Source of the DNA: Thalassospira lucentensis
Lineage (GTDB): Bacteria > Pseudomonadota > Alphaproteobacteria > Rhodospirillales > Thalassospiraceae
DNA length: 64,000 nucleotides
Direction of reading: 5' to 3'
NCBI RefSeq assembly: GCF_001613805.1
Contig: NZ_LPVY01000005.1
Location: forward strand, 372,001-436,000
Position 1 is the first letter of the stretch. Each line of letters begins with the position of its first letter. The notes under the pieces are model-generated. The model did no database searches. It saw nothing but the letters and a program-made list of their open reading frames with translations, and was not told the origin of the DNA. Shown here piece after piece: positions 17,192-26,592 of the stretch. Position numbers and translations under genes: made by a program.

Positions 17192-18264
17192 AATAACACC
17201 TTTTTAATTTCATTTATTAAACGTTGGGTTCCGAGCCCATCTATCAGCTCTTGGCCAGAGCGGGATATTTGTTTCCGCAACTCTATATCTGATAACAGTT
17301 TTCGTGTCTCTGATGCTACTAAATCGCGGGATATTCCAACACCGATGTCTATCGCAGTTTTTTTTTCGGAAAATGGGCGATTAATTTCAGCATGGACTAA
17401 GTCTATTGAGAATATTAATGCCGGTGTGCCGGTTGCGGCCAATTCGTACTTGGTCAAACCGCTTGCACTAATCGCCATATCGCAGGAGAGCATTTGACTT
17501 CGTAAATTTTCCGGAGCGTTGTGCAGTTTTATGCGATTAGTTGATGAGTCCAAAACATCTTCAATCTGGTGGATCAGTTTGTCAGAAAAAAGAGGCCCAA
17601 TAATTACCGAAATATCCAGTGTTGGTTCAAAATTTTCCAAGGCCTCAAGAATTTTCAGAGTGAATGCGTCTCGATCTGATCCACCACTGAGTACGAGAAC
17701 GTGATTTGCATGTTTTCGGTGCCGACGACGAATCAGTTGTGCGTATTCGGGGGGCAATATCGCATATTGTGCTCCGGCCAACAGGTTTTTTCCGGCTGAG
17801 GAGCGATTGGTTGTAATTAAAGAGACATATGGATGAACAATAAGATCAAACAGGGGCTCGTCTGTGTTCTTGGAAACGGAGTTGTGGTCGAGGACGTCGA
17901 TTGCAACAACAAATCTTCCAAGACTTCTCATCTTCCGGAAGAACGCTAGAGTATTTTTACATTCTTCCGAAAATTTTGGATAAAGAACATCAACAATAAC
18001 TAAGTCGGCGCTCTCGGGTAACTTCGATAAAGATGAATAACACTCATCTTTATCGAGGTAATCGGACTGAACGTGCGAATATCCGGAGTCAATAATCACT
18101 CTAGGAAGTTGCGGATCGCGGCTTATAATTAGAAACGATATCTCCGTTTCTTTCCTCGAAAACGAGTTTGCCAATGTAAGGCAACGACGGAGGTGCCCCA
18201 ATCCAATATCATTTCCGGATGCGGTAACAAAAATTATTTTTAGGATTTTTCCAGGAATTATCAT
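17185..18264 (-). CDS. pseG: UDP-2,4-diacetamido-2,4,6-trideoxy-L-altropyranose hydrolase
   Basis: A 359-residue GT-B-fold hydrolase that removes UDP from the altrose intermediate ahead of PseI. The N-terminus has IIFVTASGNDIGLGHLRRCL, including His24 at the position of the catalytic histidine of PseG, then LVIVDVLYP and VVAIDVLDHN. The C-terminal UDP-binding half shows HVLVLSGGSDRDAFTLKIL, SCDMAISASGLTKYELAATGTPAL with the invariant glutamate. Length and motifs fit the family. The gene is 8 bases before the stop-to-start region of the class III aminotransferase gene upstream and overlaps pseI by 7 bases. Assignment relies on the motif pattern plus the pse neighbours. Confidence 0.88.
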   Translation of the reverse strand: MIIPGKILKIIFVTASGNDIGLGHLRRCLTLANSFSRKETEISFLIISRDPQLPRVIIDSGYSHVQSDYLDKDECYSSLSKLPESADLVIVDVLYPKFSEECKNTLAFFRKMRSLGRFVVAIDVLDHNSVSKNTDEPLFDLIVHPYVSLITTNRSSAGKNLLAGAQYAILPPEYAQLIRRRHRKHANHVLVLSGGSDRDAFTLKILEALENFEPTLDISVIIGPLFSDKLIHQIEDVLDSSTNRIKLHNAPENLRSQMLSCDMAISASGLTKYELAATGTPALIFSIDLVHAEINRPFSEKKTAIDIGVGISRDLVASETRKLLSDIELRKQISRSGQELIDGLGTQRLINEIKKVLFC

Positions 18265-18271
18265 GGAAAGA

Positions 18272-19588
18272 CTAATTCAATCTTTTGAATCCTGCGTGAC
18301 ATACCGGGCCCTTGAGTAAAGTACTAATATCCCTTCCCTCCTCACACTCTTTGATCAGTGAGAAGACGGATTCTAGAGCCTCAAAATAGCCATCAATTAT
18401 TTCTGGCGTATGAGCGGTGCTTGAGAATAGCAAATTACTTGCTAAATAGCCTCTAGAGAGCATTTCTTGAGTAATCAATGTTTTATAAGCCAGAGAGTTA
18501 GGGCCAGTGAAGCCAAAACTAGCTATTGCGGGCAACCCGGATGTCGTAATGCTAAGTCCATGCTTATCTGCGAGCAATTTCCAGCGTTTGGTGACTTCTG
18601 TGCCTGTTTCCGTAATCTTTTCCCAAGATTTTTCCCGCTCCATTATCTCAAGCGTTTTCAGTGCAGCTGTTGATCCGATGCGTTCTGTCCAGAACGTGCT
18701 GCTAATAAACGTTGACTGTGCTGCCTCCATGACTTCTCTGCGCCCAATGATGGCGGTAACCGCATAGCCGTTTCCAAGCGCTTTTCCAAACATCGCGATA
18801 TCGGGTTCGACGCCAAACATCTTGTGTATGCCGCCAAAGGTTTGCCTAAAACCGGAAGTGCATTCATCAAAAATAAGAACAATTCCGCGTCGTGTGGCAA
18901 GTTCTCTTACTTTATAAAGAAAATCGTTTTGCGGACCTTGATTTCGCATGACTTCCATCTTGATCACACCAATGTCATGAGTGTTCACAAGGTTTTCTAG
19001 TTCATCGTAGTCGTTGTAATTGAATGGGAATACTGATCCCTTAAGATTCTGGGGGACTCCTTTGGGGTCAAGTCCGGGCAAGAGATGTCCTGCAAGGTGA
19101 TTGTCGTCACCGAGATTTGCTGCCAGATACCAGTCGTGCCAGCCGTGATAACCACAGATTGCGACTTTGTCTTTGTTCGAGGCTGCACGTGCGATACGGA
19201 TTGCGATTGCATTCGCTTCCCCCCCTGAACGTGCGAACCTTGCCATGTCTGCCCAAGGATGAATTTCTATCAACTTTTCCGCTAAGTATACTTCTTCTGC
19301 AGCATTCAATGTTGACATGTTGCCAGATGCGACAGTTGCCGTAACAGCAGCGTCAACTTCTTCATGGCTGTAGCCCAGAGTGTTTGTGCCAATCCCCATG
19401 ATGCACATGTCAATATACTCTTTGCCATCGAGGTCCCAAATTTTACAGCCTTTTGCCTTACTGTAATAAGCGGGCCACTGTTCCGGCAGAAACATTTCTG
19501 CTCTCTTGGAGAGAAGCATATTGCCTCCGGGGATGATGTTTTTGGCACGCTGCCACAGTTTTTGGCCTGAACGCATTTTGCATCTCAT
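18272..19588 (-). CDS. Class III PLP aminotransferase / aminomutase (HemL-like)
   Basis: A 438-residue fold-type I PLP enzyme resembling glutamate-1-semialdehyde aminomutase: AKNIIPGGNMLLSKRAE, WDLDGKEYIDMCIMGIG, FARSGGEANAIAIRIARAAS, GYHGWHDWYLAANLG, IFDECTSGFRQTFGG and the Schiff-base lysine in MFGKALGNGYAV (about Lys269). It is not the housekeeping HemL because it sits inside the pse block, between an aldo/keto reductase and pseG, and is longer at both ends. Homologues in sugar loci transfer an amino group onto a small carbonyl compound or sugar. It could prepare an amino-containing side group for the nonulosonic acid. Two close ATGs (19588, 19576) are possible and neither has a clear ribosome-binding site. 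Confidence 0.85.
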   Translation of the reverse strand: MRCKMRSGQKLWQRAKNIIPGGNMLLSKRAEMFLPEQWPAYYSKAKGCKIWDLDGKEYIDMCIMGIGTNTLGYSHEEVDAAVTATVASGNMSTLNAAEEVYLAEKLIEIHPWADMARFARSGGEANAIAIRIARAASNKDKVAICGYHGWHDWYLAANLGDDNHLAGHLLPGLDPKGVPQNLKGSVFPFNYNDYDELENLVNTHDIGVIKMEVMRNQGPQNDFLYKVRELATRRGIVLIFDECTSGFRQTFGGIHKMFGVEPDIAMFGKALGNGYAVTAIIGRREVMEAAQSTFISSTFWTERIGSTAALKTLEIMEREKSWEKITETGTEVTKRWKLLADKHGLSITTSGLPAIASFGFTGPNSLAYKTLITQEMLSRGYLASNLLFSSTAHTPEIIDGYFEALESVFSLIKECEEGRDISTLLKGPVCHAGFKRLN

Positions 19589-19632
19589 TTAAGATAAGGG
19601 GAGGAGGCTTGACTTAGTGGAAAATTTTAGAA

Positions 19633-20520
19633 CTAAATTGTTTCCCAGCGAGATGGATTGATTAAATCTTCATCTGTACATGCCAAATCCGGATACGAAA
19701 TACTGCTAGAAAGCTCGGCGAATTTCAAGTTTTCTTCTAACTGGTTTAGATTTGTTGCGCCAATTAGTACTCGATCAATTGAGCTAGTTGAAAGTGCGAG
19801 GGCAAGGCATGTTTGTGCCGGTAACTGGCCATATTCTTCCAGCCAATTGTGCCATTTTTCCAGAATAGGTGCCCATCTATCGAATTTCCTGGGAATGGCG
19901 CTTTTGGGCATTAACAGCAAGCCTTGTAGAAAAACAGATCTTGTGTGAATTTCTATATTTAACTTTTTAAGATTTAAATCCCAGTTATTTAGCAACATTC
20001 GCCTGTCCATTATATTGAATGGGCACTGTACTAAATCGATGTCTATTTTTTCAGAGAGTTCATTAAAATTATCCGGAGAGTATATTGATACCCCTAATTT
20101 TCTGATTATCCCTTCAGATCTAATCTCTGTGAGGGCGAGGGCTATATCTTTCCCGTGTTCTCCAAGTAAATCATCTGGTTTATGAAGTAATAATGCATAT
20201 ATATGATCTAAATTTAAGTTGGATAGTGACTGATCAATTTGTCTTTTGACCCATGACTTTACATCTGCTTCTCTTTCCGGGATGGGGGGCAATTTACTTA
20301 CGATCTGGAAGGTGCCTACGCCGGCTCTCCCCAGTACTTTTTCGCTGTCTCCATATCCTATCGCAGTATCAAGCGTGTTTACTCCCTTCTCTGAAGCGAA
20401 ATCGAGCATTCTCTCAACTTCACTAAAGGGTACTTTCCCTGATGTGTTGGATATCCCGTAGGGCATGCCAAACTGTACTGTGCCCAGTGCAATGCGATTT
20501 CTCTGAGGCCTTGCGTTCAT
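19633..20520 (-). CDS. Aldo/keto reductase
   Basis: A 295-residue NADPH-dependent aldo/keto reductase: IALGTVQFGMPYGISNTSG near the N-terminus, LDTAIGYGDSEKVLG carrying the catalytic aspartate and tyrosine, IVSKLPP (the lysine), YALLLHKPDDL with the histidine, LGVSIYSPDNF, DLVQCPFNIMDRRML and a C-terminal SIDRVLIGATNLNQLEENL. The catalytic tetrad thus looks complete. Its ATG overlaps the pseC stop in TAATG. AKRs with this architecture accompany sugar and aminotransferase genes in glycan loci and reduce a keto or aldehyde group; here the partner is probably the adjacent class III aminotransferase. The reaction is not known. Confidence 0.9.
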   Translation of the reverse strand: MNARPQRNRIALGTVQFGMPYGISNTSGKVPFSEVERMLDFASEKGVNTLDTAIGYGDSEKVLGRAGVGTFQIVSKLPPIPEREADVKSWVKRQIDQSLSNLNLDHIYALLLHKPDDLLGEHGKDIALALTEIRSEGIIRKLGVSIYSPDNFNELSEKIDIDLVQCPFNIMDRRMLLNNWDLNLKKLNIEIHTRSVFLQGLLLMPKSAIPRKFDRWAPILEKWHNWLEEYGQLPAQTCLALALSTSSIDRVLIGATNLNQLEENLKFAELSSSISYPDLACTDEDLINPSRWETI

Positions 20521-21671
20521 TATGACAATGCCGAAGCTAATCTACTAGCTATAAACTGTAGCTCATGGTCTTTCAGTTTTGGGTAAATAGGAAGGGTCAT
20601 TGCTTCCAAATAATACTTTTCTGCTGCAGGAAAATCGCCGGATTTGAACCCGAGCTTGCGATAATAGGGGTGAAAATGAACTGGTATGTAATGTACATTT
20701 ACTCCAACACCATGCTGACGCATTCTTTTGAAGACCTCGTTTCTGTTCGTCTGAGAAAATTTGTCATCAATGCGTACGGTGTATAAATGATAAGATGAAT
20801 TATCAGCGTATTCGAAAAGTGAAATTGGAAGGCTTTTTAATAATATATCATAATTCTTGGCAATATCTCTCCTTCGATTTATGTAGCTATCAAGTCTTTC
20901 AATTTGACTGCTGCCGAGAGCTGCCTGGATGTCATTCATCCGATAATTAAATCCCAAGGTTATTTGCTCATAATACCAGTCCCCCTGTGGTATTTCTTCC
21001 ATTTGCTTGGGATCCCGAGTAATGCCATGGCTACGAAGAAGTCTTAGGCGCTCTGCCAGTTTCCCGCTATTTGTTAGGGCCGCTCCACCTTCGGCTGTCG
21101 TTATAATCTTGACAGGATGGAAGCTGAAGATGGTTATGTCACTGTACCGACAGTCTCCGACTGATGTGTTCATGTACTGAGCACCCACTGCGTGAGATGC
21201 GTCTTCGATCACACTAAAGCCGAACCGCTTCCCTAAAGCGTGAATAGTTCTCATTTCGCAAGGGCGGCCTGCCAAATGAACGGGCATAACAATTTTGGGT
21301 AGGGTCCCGGTTTTTTCCGCGAGCAACAGTTTTTTCTCAAGTGCGAGAACGCAAATATTGCCGGTGTCCGGATCTATATCGACAAAATCAACTCTTGCCC
21401 CGCAATAAAGGGCGCAATTTGCGGAAGCGGCAAAAGTAATAGGCGTTGTCCATAAATAGTCACCCGGTCCCAAACCAAGAGCTAGGCAAGAAATATGGAG
21501 CGCAGAGGTCGCGCTGTTAACCGCTATCGCGTGTTTAACCCCTGTATAAGTTATCAGTTTATTTTCAAAGTGAGGTACCTGAGGACCTTGAGTCAGAAAA
21601 TCTGATTGTAGAACGCCTACGACAGCATCTATGTCCTCTGAGGTAATATCTTGTCGACCATAAGGTATCAT
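20520..21671 (-). CDS. pseC: UDP-4-amino-4,6-dideoxy-N-acetyl-altrosamine transaminase
   Basis: A 383-residue DegT-family aminotransferase that aminates C4 of the 4-keto sugar from PseB. Seen: IPYGRQDITSEDIDAVVGVL, DFLTQGPQVPHFENKL, AVNSATSALHISCLALGLG, WTTPITFAASANCALYCGA, IEDASHAVGAQY and the PLP lysine, Lys188, in IFSFHPVKIITTAEGG. The motifs TQGP and SFHPVK are shared with PseC. It starts within the TAATG stop-start overlap of pseB, so the first two enzymes of the pathway are translationally coupled. Length fits the family (about 380). Confidence 0.95.
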   Translation of the reverse strand: MIPYGRQDITSEDIDAVVGVLQSDFLTQGPQVPHFENKLITYTGVKHAIAVNSATSALHISCLALGLGPGDYLWTTPITFAASANCALYCGARVDFVDIDPDTGNICVLALEKKLLLAEKTGTLPKIVMPVHLAGRPCEMRTIHALGKRFGFSVIEDASHAVGAQYMNTSVGDCRYSDITIFSFHPVKIITTAEGGAALTNSGKLAERLRLLRSHGITRDPKQMEEIPQGDWYYEQITLGFNYRMNDIQAALGSSQIERLDSYINRRRDIAKNYDILLKSLPISLFEYADNSSYHLYTVRIDDKFSQTNRNEVFKRMRQHGVGVNVHYIPVHFHPYYRKLGFKSGDFPAAEKYYLEAMTLPIYPKLKDHELQFIASRLASALS

Positions 21672-22669
21672 TAGATATTCCCGATCTTTTCTCTGTTATC
21701 GGTAATCCATTTTCTCAAATAATCTATGCTCATTCGTTCTGGATTGCTATCAGATGAATATATGAAATCTGATTCTACTTTTTTTCCATTTCTAATTCGC
21801 ATTGGATCGGTGTCCCACCCGTGTATAGCAGGAAGAATTTTGTAGTAGTCATTGTATTCGTAAGTGTAGAGAACATCCTCAACGCCAATCATTTGCTCAT
21901 GTAGTTTTTCACCGGGCCTGATGCCGATAATTTCATGTTTTGCTTGAGGGGCAACGGCTGTCGCTATTTCAGTAATGCTCATTGATGGTATTTTTTTTAC
22001 GTATATTTCTCCTCCAACCATATCGTTAAATGCGTGCCATACCAGTTCTACCCCTTGCTCCAAAGTAATCATGAAGCGCGTCATTCTGGGGTCAGTGATC
22101 GGCAGTGTGCCTTTGTCGACCAGGCTTGCAAAGAAAGGTATTACCGATCCACGTGAGCCCATAACGTTTCCATAGCGAACCACACCAAAGCGAGCATCAC
22201 CGCCTCCAGAATAAGCATTTCCGGCAACAAAAAGTTTGTCTGAGGCAAGTTTTGTTGCTCCGTATAAGTTGGCGGGAGCGCTTGCCTTGTCTGTCGATAA
22301 GGCTACAACGCGCTTTACTCCCCGGTCTATGCTGGCATCAATTAAGTTCATCGCTCCAATAATATTGGTCTTTACGCACTCAAACGGGTTGTACTCTGCG
22401 GTTGGTACAATTTTTGTCGCTGCTGCATGTACGACAAAGTCAATTCCGTCTAGGGCACGAATCAGTCGGTCCTTGTCGCGAATGTCACCAATAAAAAAAC
22501 GGACCCTGTCATCATCACCATATATTTTGGCCATTTCCCATTGCTTCATTTCATCGCGAGAAAAGATAACCAATCTACGTGGATTATATTTGGCAAGAGT
22601 CATTGGTACAAATGTATGACCAAAGGATCCTGTACCGCCGGTAATGAGAATCGAGGAATTTTTAAGCAT
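21671..22669 (-). CDS. pseB: UDP-N-acetylglucosamine 4,6-dehydratase (inverting)
   Basis: A 332-residue short-chain dehydrogenase that makes UDP-2-acetamido-2,6-dideoxy-4-keto-L-arabino-hexose, the committed step to pseudaminic acid. The NAD-binding motif is ITGGTGSFG at 9-17. Catalytic residues Asp127 and Lys128 lie in STDKASAPANLYGATK with Tyr136 and Lys140; this STDKA...YGATK arrangement is characteristic of PseB/FlaA1 and separates it from retaining dehydratases of the large membrane type (PglF/WbpM). Also FIGDIRDKDRL and VRYGNVMGSRGSV. The start is 12 bases downstream of the flippase gene stop. Highest-confidence pathway anchor of the block. Confidence 0.96.
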   Translation of the reverse strand: MLKNSSILITGGTGSFGHTFVPMTLAKYNPRRLVIFSRDEMKQWEMAKIYGDDDRVRFFIGDIRDKDRLIRALDGIDFVVHAAATKIVPTAEYNPFECVKTNIIGAMNLIDASIDRGVKRVVALSTDKASAPANLYGATKLASDKLFVAGNAYSGGGDARFGVVRYGNVMGSRGSVIPFFASLVDKGTLPITDPRMTRFMITLEQGVELVWHAFNDMVGGEIYVKKIPSMSITEIATAVAPQAKHEIIGIRPGEKLHEQMIGVEDVLYTYEYNDYYKILPAIHGWDTDPMRIRNGKKVESDFIYSSDSNPERMSIDYLRKWITDNREKIGNI

Positions 22670-22681
22670 GTTTTCTTTGCA

Positions 22682-24457
22682 TCATTGCGTTGTTTCTAAA
22701 TCTTGGTATCGGATTTTTCGACATGTCCCATTTGGTTGCATAGATATGATAAAATCGCAATTTCTTAGAGTTGTTGTGCGGTGGGCAATGATCAAGATGG
22801 TTATCCCGTTTCCCAAATTCTCTATTGCATCCATAACAGCACGCTCTGTTACGCTATCGAGAGCGCTTGTTGCTTCATCAAGAATAATTGTGTCGGCTTT
22901 CTTATAGAGTGCTCTTGCGATGCCAACGCGTTGTCTTTGGCCTCCTGATAGACGAACTCCTCTTTCTCCAACAACTGTTGAGTATTGACGAGGCAGGGCT
23001 TCTATTACAGATGCAATTTGCGCCTTTTTTGCCGCTTCCCTGACGCGATTCATATCAATTTTGTCTTGAGGTGTGCCAAATGCGATGTTTTCCGCTATGG
23101 TGGTGTCAGACAAAAATATGCTTTGAGGTACATGGGCAAGCCGAGATTGCCAGCTCCGAAAGTTCTCTTGGGTGATTGCCTGGTCGTCGATGAATATTTC
23201 GCCTTCTGTCGGGCTCAGGAGCGCCATTATGAGATCTATCAGAGTGCTTTTCCCGGCTCCGGTTTCTCCAATAAAGCCAACTTTGCTGCCTTTAGGGATG
23301 TTGATGTTGATGCCTCTTACGGCCCATAAATTATTATTGCCGTATTGGAAACCGACATTTTCGAGCAAAATTCTTTTGTCGAACTTGATCGTAGTGGAAT
23401 GAGAGTGATCTGCGTATTCGGGAATGGGTTGATTAAGTAGGGCCAATGCATCTCGGAGTGACGCTTCGGCCCCTACTATCGTTGCATAAGCATTGTAAAC
23501 TTGTTGCAGGAGCGGCAATAATCGTTGAGCTCCAAGCGCAAGAGCTCCTAATACCGGGAGGGCATCCGAGATGCCGCCGGATTGGCTTTGAGTCATACTT
23601 GCAGCAAGGGTGGCGATTACGATCATGCCGAGCATTTCCATGAAGTATCGGGGGCTTGTGCTGGCGAATGTATTCCTTGCTTGCGCCAATCTTAGTGGTC
23701 GATCAGCGTTTCTATATACATCGCAGTAAGCATCTTGCGTGCCGTCAATGAGTACATCACGGATTCCGCCTAGGCCTTCTTGTAGCGCTTGAATTACTCG
23801 GGTTGACTCGCGAGCAATGCATTCACTGTTTTCGCGAAGGTGGCGCTTAAATGTAAAGGCCACCGCTACATATATTGCACCTATGGATGCGCCTGAAGTT
23901 ATTGCTATAATCGGGTCTATTGCTATTAATGTGACAAATATTCCAGTCAATATAGACATCGAACTTATGAGATTGAGGAAAGGTGTCAGTATTGAGGAAA
24001 TAAGCATTGCTATCTTTCCCGTGATACCGTTGATTATTTCACTGCTATTTCTGGATACATGAACAATATATGGCTGATACATTGTCCTTCTGTATACATC
24101 GATGCTTAAATCTGCTCCAACAGAGAATGAGAATCGTGTCGATGCATATAGAAGTAATATTCTAAATATACCGGCAACTACGGCAAATATACAGAAAACT
24201 ATTGTGAGAGGGACGATTATTTGTTTCGGATGTTGCAGATCAAGAGCTGAAATAATTGGCTGTGATAATGGATGTGAGAAAACTTTCTCCGGATTTACCA
24301 AAGCGCTAATGAAAGGAACAACTGCGCCGATGCTGAACATCTCTGCTACTGATCCTAATGCAATCATGACAAGAAGAAGAAGAAATTGAATTTTTCTTCT
24401 TCTTGTCATGTGTTTCCACAGGTTCGTGATAAGTGAAGTAAATGAATTTAAGTTCAT
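22682..24457 (-). CDS. ABC exporter/flippase with fused membrane and ATPase domains (PglK/MsbA-like)
   Basis: A 591-residue half-transporter. The N-terminal ~330 residues contain about six hydrophobic helices (for example FLLLLVMIALGSVAEMFSIG and LIVPLTIVFCIFAVVAGIFR-like stretches). The nucleotide-binding domain has Walker A GETGAGKST, signature LSGGQRQRVGIARALY, Walker B TIILDEATSALD and the H-loop IIAHRTTT. Within a glycan block such proteins flip lipid-linked oligosaccharide to the periplasm, as PglK does. It lies between gmd and pseB, at the end of the precursor genes. If the locus serves flagellin glycosylation, a flippase would be unexpected, so its presence argues for a lipid-linked glycan. 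Confidence 0.92.
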   Translation of the reverse strand: MNLNSFTSLITNLWKHMTRRRKIQFLLLLVMIALGSVAEMFSIGAVVPFISALVNPEKVFSHPLSQPIISALDLQHPKQIIVPLTIVFCIFAVVAGIFRILLLYASTRFSFSVGADLSIDVYRRTMYQPYIVHVSRNSSEIINGITGKIAMLISSILTPFLNLISSMSILTGIFVTLIAIDPIIAITSGASIGAIYVAVAFTFKRHLRENSECIARESTRVIQALQEGLGGIRDVLIDGTQDAYCDVYRNADRPLRLAQARNTFASTSPRYFMEMLGMIVIATLAASMTQSQSGGISDALPVLGALALGAQRLLPLLQQVYNAYATIVGAEASLRDALALLNQPIPEYADHSHSTTIKFDKRILLENVGFQYGNNNLWAVRGININIPKGSKVGFIGETGAGKSTLIDLIMALLSPTEGEIFIDDQAITQENFRSWQSRLAHVPQSIFLSDTTIAENIAFGTPQDKIDMNRVREAAKKAQIASVIEALPRQYSTVVGERGVRLSGGQRQRVGIARALYKKADTIILDEATSALDSVTERAVMDAIENLGNGITILIIAHRTTTLRNCDFIISMQPNGTCRKIRYQDLETTQ

Positions 24458-24515
24458 TTTCCGCCTGTGGTTTATTGTTCGTAATTTATTGAATTCTCTA
24501 GATTAATTTTTTAAC

Positions 24516-25610
24516 TTATTCATGATAGTTCATGTTTCTATATCCATGTTTCTTTATTAACTCATCTCTTTCGGCCGATTTTAAATCTTCTGATACCATC
24601 TCTGATACTAATTCTTCAAAAGAGATCTTTGGTTCCCAATTTAACTTTTCTTTTGCTTTAGTCGCGTCCCCAAGTAATGTTTCTACTTCTGTTGGGCGAA
24701 AATAAGATGGATCAACGGATACAATGCATTTTCCTGAAGAATCAAAACCTTTTTCGTTAATCCCTTCTCCTTTCCAATTAATTTCGATGCCTAGTTTTTT
24801 CGAGGCAGTGTTAATAAAATCTCTAACGCTATACTGGACGCCGGTAGCAATTACAAAGTCCTCGGGAGATTTTTGCTGCATCATCATCCATTGCATTTCC
24901 ACGTAATCCTTTGCATGCCCCCAGTCTCGTTTAGCGTCAAGGTTTCCTAAATATAGGCAGTCTTGCAGGCCAAGTTTTATCCTAGCTAGTCCACGCGTGA
25001 TTTTTCTTGTCACAAAGGTTTCGCCGCGAATTGGGCTCTCATGGTTAAATAGAATGCCGTTACATGCAAAAATGCCATGCGCTTCTCTATAGTTTACTAC
25101 AATCCAGTATCCATATAGTTTTGCCACAGCATAAGGGCTTCGTGGATAAAATGGAGTTGTTTCTTTCTGTGGTGTTTCTTGTACCAAGCCATATAGTTCA
25201 GATGTGCTGGCTTGATAAAACTTTGTCTTTTTCTCTAAGCCTAATATGCGAATGGCTTCAAGGATTCTCAGTACTCCTAGTGCGTCCGAATTTGCAGTAT
25301 ATTCAGGCTCTTCGAAGCTGACGGCGACATGGCTTTGTGCGGCTAAGTTGTATATCTCATCGGGCTGTGTCTGTTTGATGATGCGAATTAGGCTGGAACT
25401 ATCGGTTAAATCGCCATGATGGAGAAAGAATCTCACATCAGTTTCGTGCCTGTCTTTGTATAAATGATCTATGCGATCCGTGTTGAACAGGCTGGTTCGG
25501 CGTTTGATGCCGTGAACTATGTAACCTTTCTCTAGTAAAAGCTCTGCAAGGTAGGCACCATCTTGGCCCGTGATACCTGTGATAAGGGCTACTTTGGTTG
25601 ATGCTGTCAT
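24516..25610 (-). CDS. gmd: GDP-mannose 4,6-dehydratase
   Basis: A 364-residue SDR enzyme converting GDP-mannose to GDP-4-keto-6-deoxymannose. Seen: [52 protein letters not shown], the serine/glutamate of [15 protein letters not shown] and the YAVAK catalytic motif, plus [17 protein letters not shown]. All are typical of Gmd. ATG 25610 was chosen because AAGG lies 9 bases upstream and the N-terminus then matches the family; an ATG at 25634 would overlap the fcl gene and lacks a ribosome-binding site. It follows fcl immediately. The product is turned into GDP-L-fucose by the neighbouring enzyme. Confidence 0.96.
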   Translation of the reverse strand: MTASTKVALITGITGQDGAYLAELLLEKGYIVHGIKRRTSLFNTDRIDHLYKDRHETDVRFFLHHGDLTDSSSLIRIIKQTQPDEIYNLAAQSHVAVSFEEPEYTANSDALGVLRILEAIRILGLEKKTKFYQASTSELYGLVQETPQKETTPFYPRSPYAVAKLYGYWIVVNYREAHGIFACNGILFNHESPIRGETFVTRKITRGLARIKLGLQDCLYLGNLDAKRDWGHAKDYVEMQWMMMQQKSPEDFVIATGVQYSVRDFINTASKKLGIEINWKGEGINEKGFDSSGKCIVSVDPSYFRPTEVETLLGDATKAKEKLNWEPKISFEELVSEMVSEDLKSAERDELIKKHGYRNMNYHE

Positions 25611-25611
25611 T

Positions 25612-26592
25612 TTATATTTCCTTGTGGCCTTCATTCGAGATTGTATGCAAAAAGTCTTCGTAAGCGTTTTTTATACCAGATTCAAATTCGAAAGCTGGTT
25701 TCCAGCCGAGAGATTTGAGTAGCGAGCTGTCCAGCAATTTTCGGGGAGTGCCGTCGGGCATTTTTTTGTCGAAGACAATTTCACCTTTGAAGTCTACGAT
25801 ATTGCCTATTATGTGAGCTAGTTCACGAATTGTTATTTCAAAACCGCTACCTGCATTGATATGGCTAAGTGAAGCTACGCGAGTATATTTCTCAAGGTTC
25901 ATGACGTGAATGCATGCGGAAGCCATGTCATCGACGTGAAGAAATTCTCTTAGCGGGCTGCCGGTGCCCCAAACCGTAACAGTCGGCGATTTCTCCGCTT
26001 TGGCTTGATGAAACCGTCGTATTAGGGCGGGGATTACATGCGAATTTGTTGGGTGGTAGTTGTCGCCAGGGCCATACAAGTTTGTCGGCATAATGCTTCT
26101 ATATTCAATGCCGTGGCTGTCTCCATATTGTCGATTGTAGCTTTCGCAAAGTTTAATACCAGCGATCTTTGCGATAGCGTATGGCTCGTTAGTTGCTTCA
26201 AGCGGGCCAGTCAATAATGAGCTCTCTGGGATCGGTTGAGGTGCATGTTTGGGGTATATGCAACTTGATCCAAGAAAGAGCAGCTTTTTGACGCCGCTTT
26301 GAAAAGCTGCGTCAATGACATTCGATTGAATCATTAAGTTGTCATATATGAAGTCGGCTGGATATGTATTGTTTGCATGAATTCCCCCAACCTTTGCTGC
26401 TGCGATATATACGTGTGTTGGCTTTTCTTTTTTAAAGAATTCCTGGACTTTTTTTTGATCTTTAAGATCTAGTTCCGAGTGTGATCTCGTAATTATCACG
26501 TTCTTCCGGTTCTTGGTCGATAATTTGCGAAGAATGGCAGCGCCAACCATTCCGTTGTGGCCTGCGATGTAAATTCTGTTCGGTTCAGCCAT
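25612..26592 (-). CDS. fcl: GDP-L-fucose synthase
   Basis: A 326-residue SDR bifunctional epimerase/reductase. NADP-binding motif [16 protein letters not shown], then [20 protein letters not shown] (a family signature), [30 protein letters not shown] with the YxxxK pair, and [23 protein letters not shown]. The match to GDP-fucose synthases (WcaG/Fcl) is clear, with usual length. The ATG comes directly after the galE stop, with GAGG 7 bases upstream. Together with Gmd it supplies GDP-L-fucose for a fucose residue of the glycan. Confidence 0.96.
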   Translation of the reverse strand: MAEPNRIYIAGHNGMVGAAILRKLSTKNRKNVIITRSHSELDLKDQKKVQEFFKKEKPTHVYIAAAKVGGIHANNTYPADFIYDNLMIQSNVIDAAFQSGVKKLLFLGSSCIYPKHAPQPIPESSLLTGPLEATNEPYAIAKIAGIKLCESYNRQYGDSHGIEYRSIMPTNLYGPGDNYHPTNSHVIPALIRRFHQAKAEKSPTVTVWGTGSPLREFLHVDDMASACIHVMNLEKYTRVASLSHINAGSGFEITIRELAHIIGNIVDFKGEIVFDKKMPDGTPRKLLDSSLLKSLGWKPAFEFESGIKNAYEDFLHTISNEGHKEI

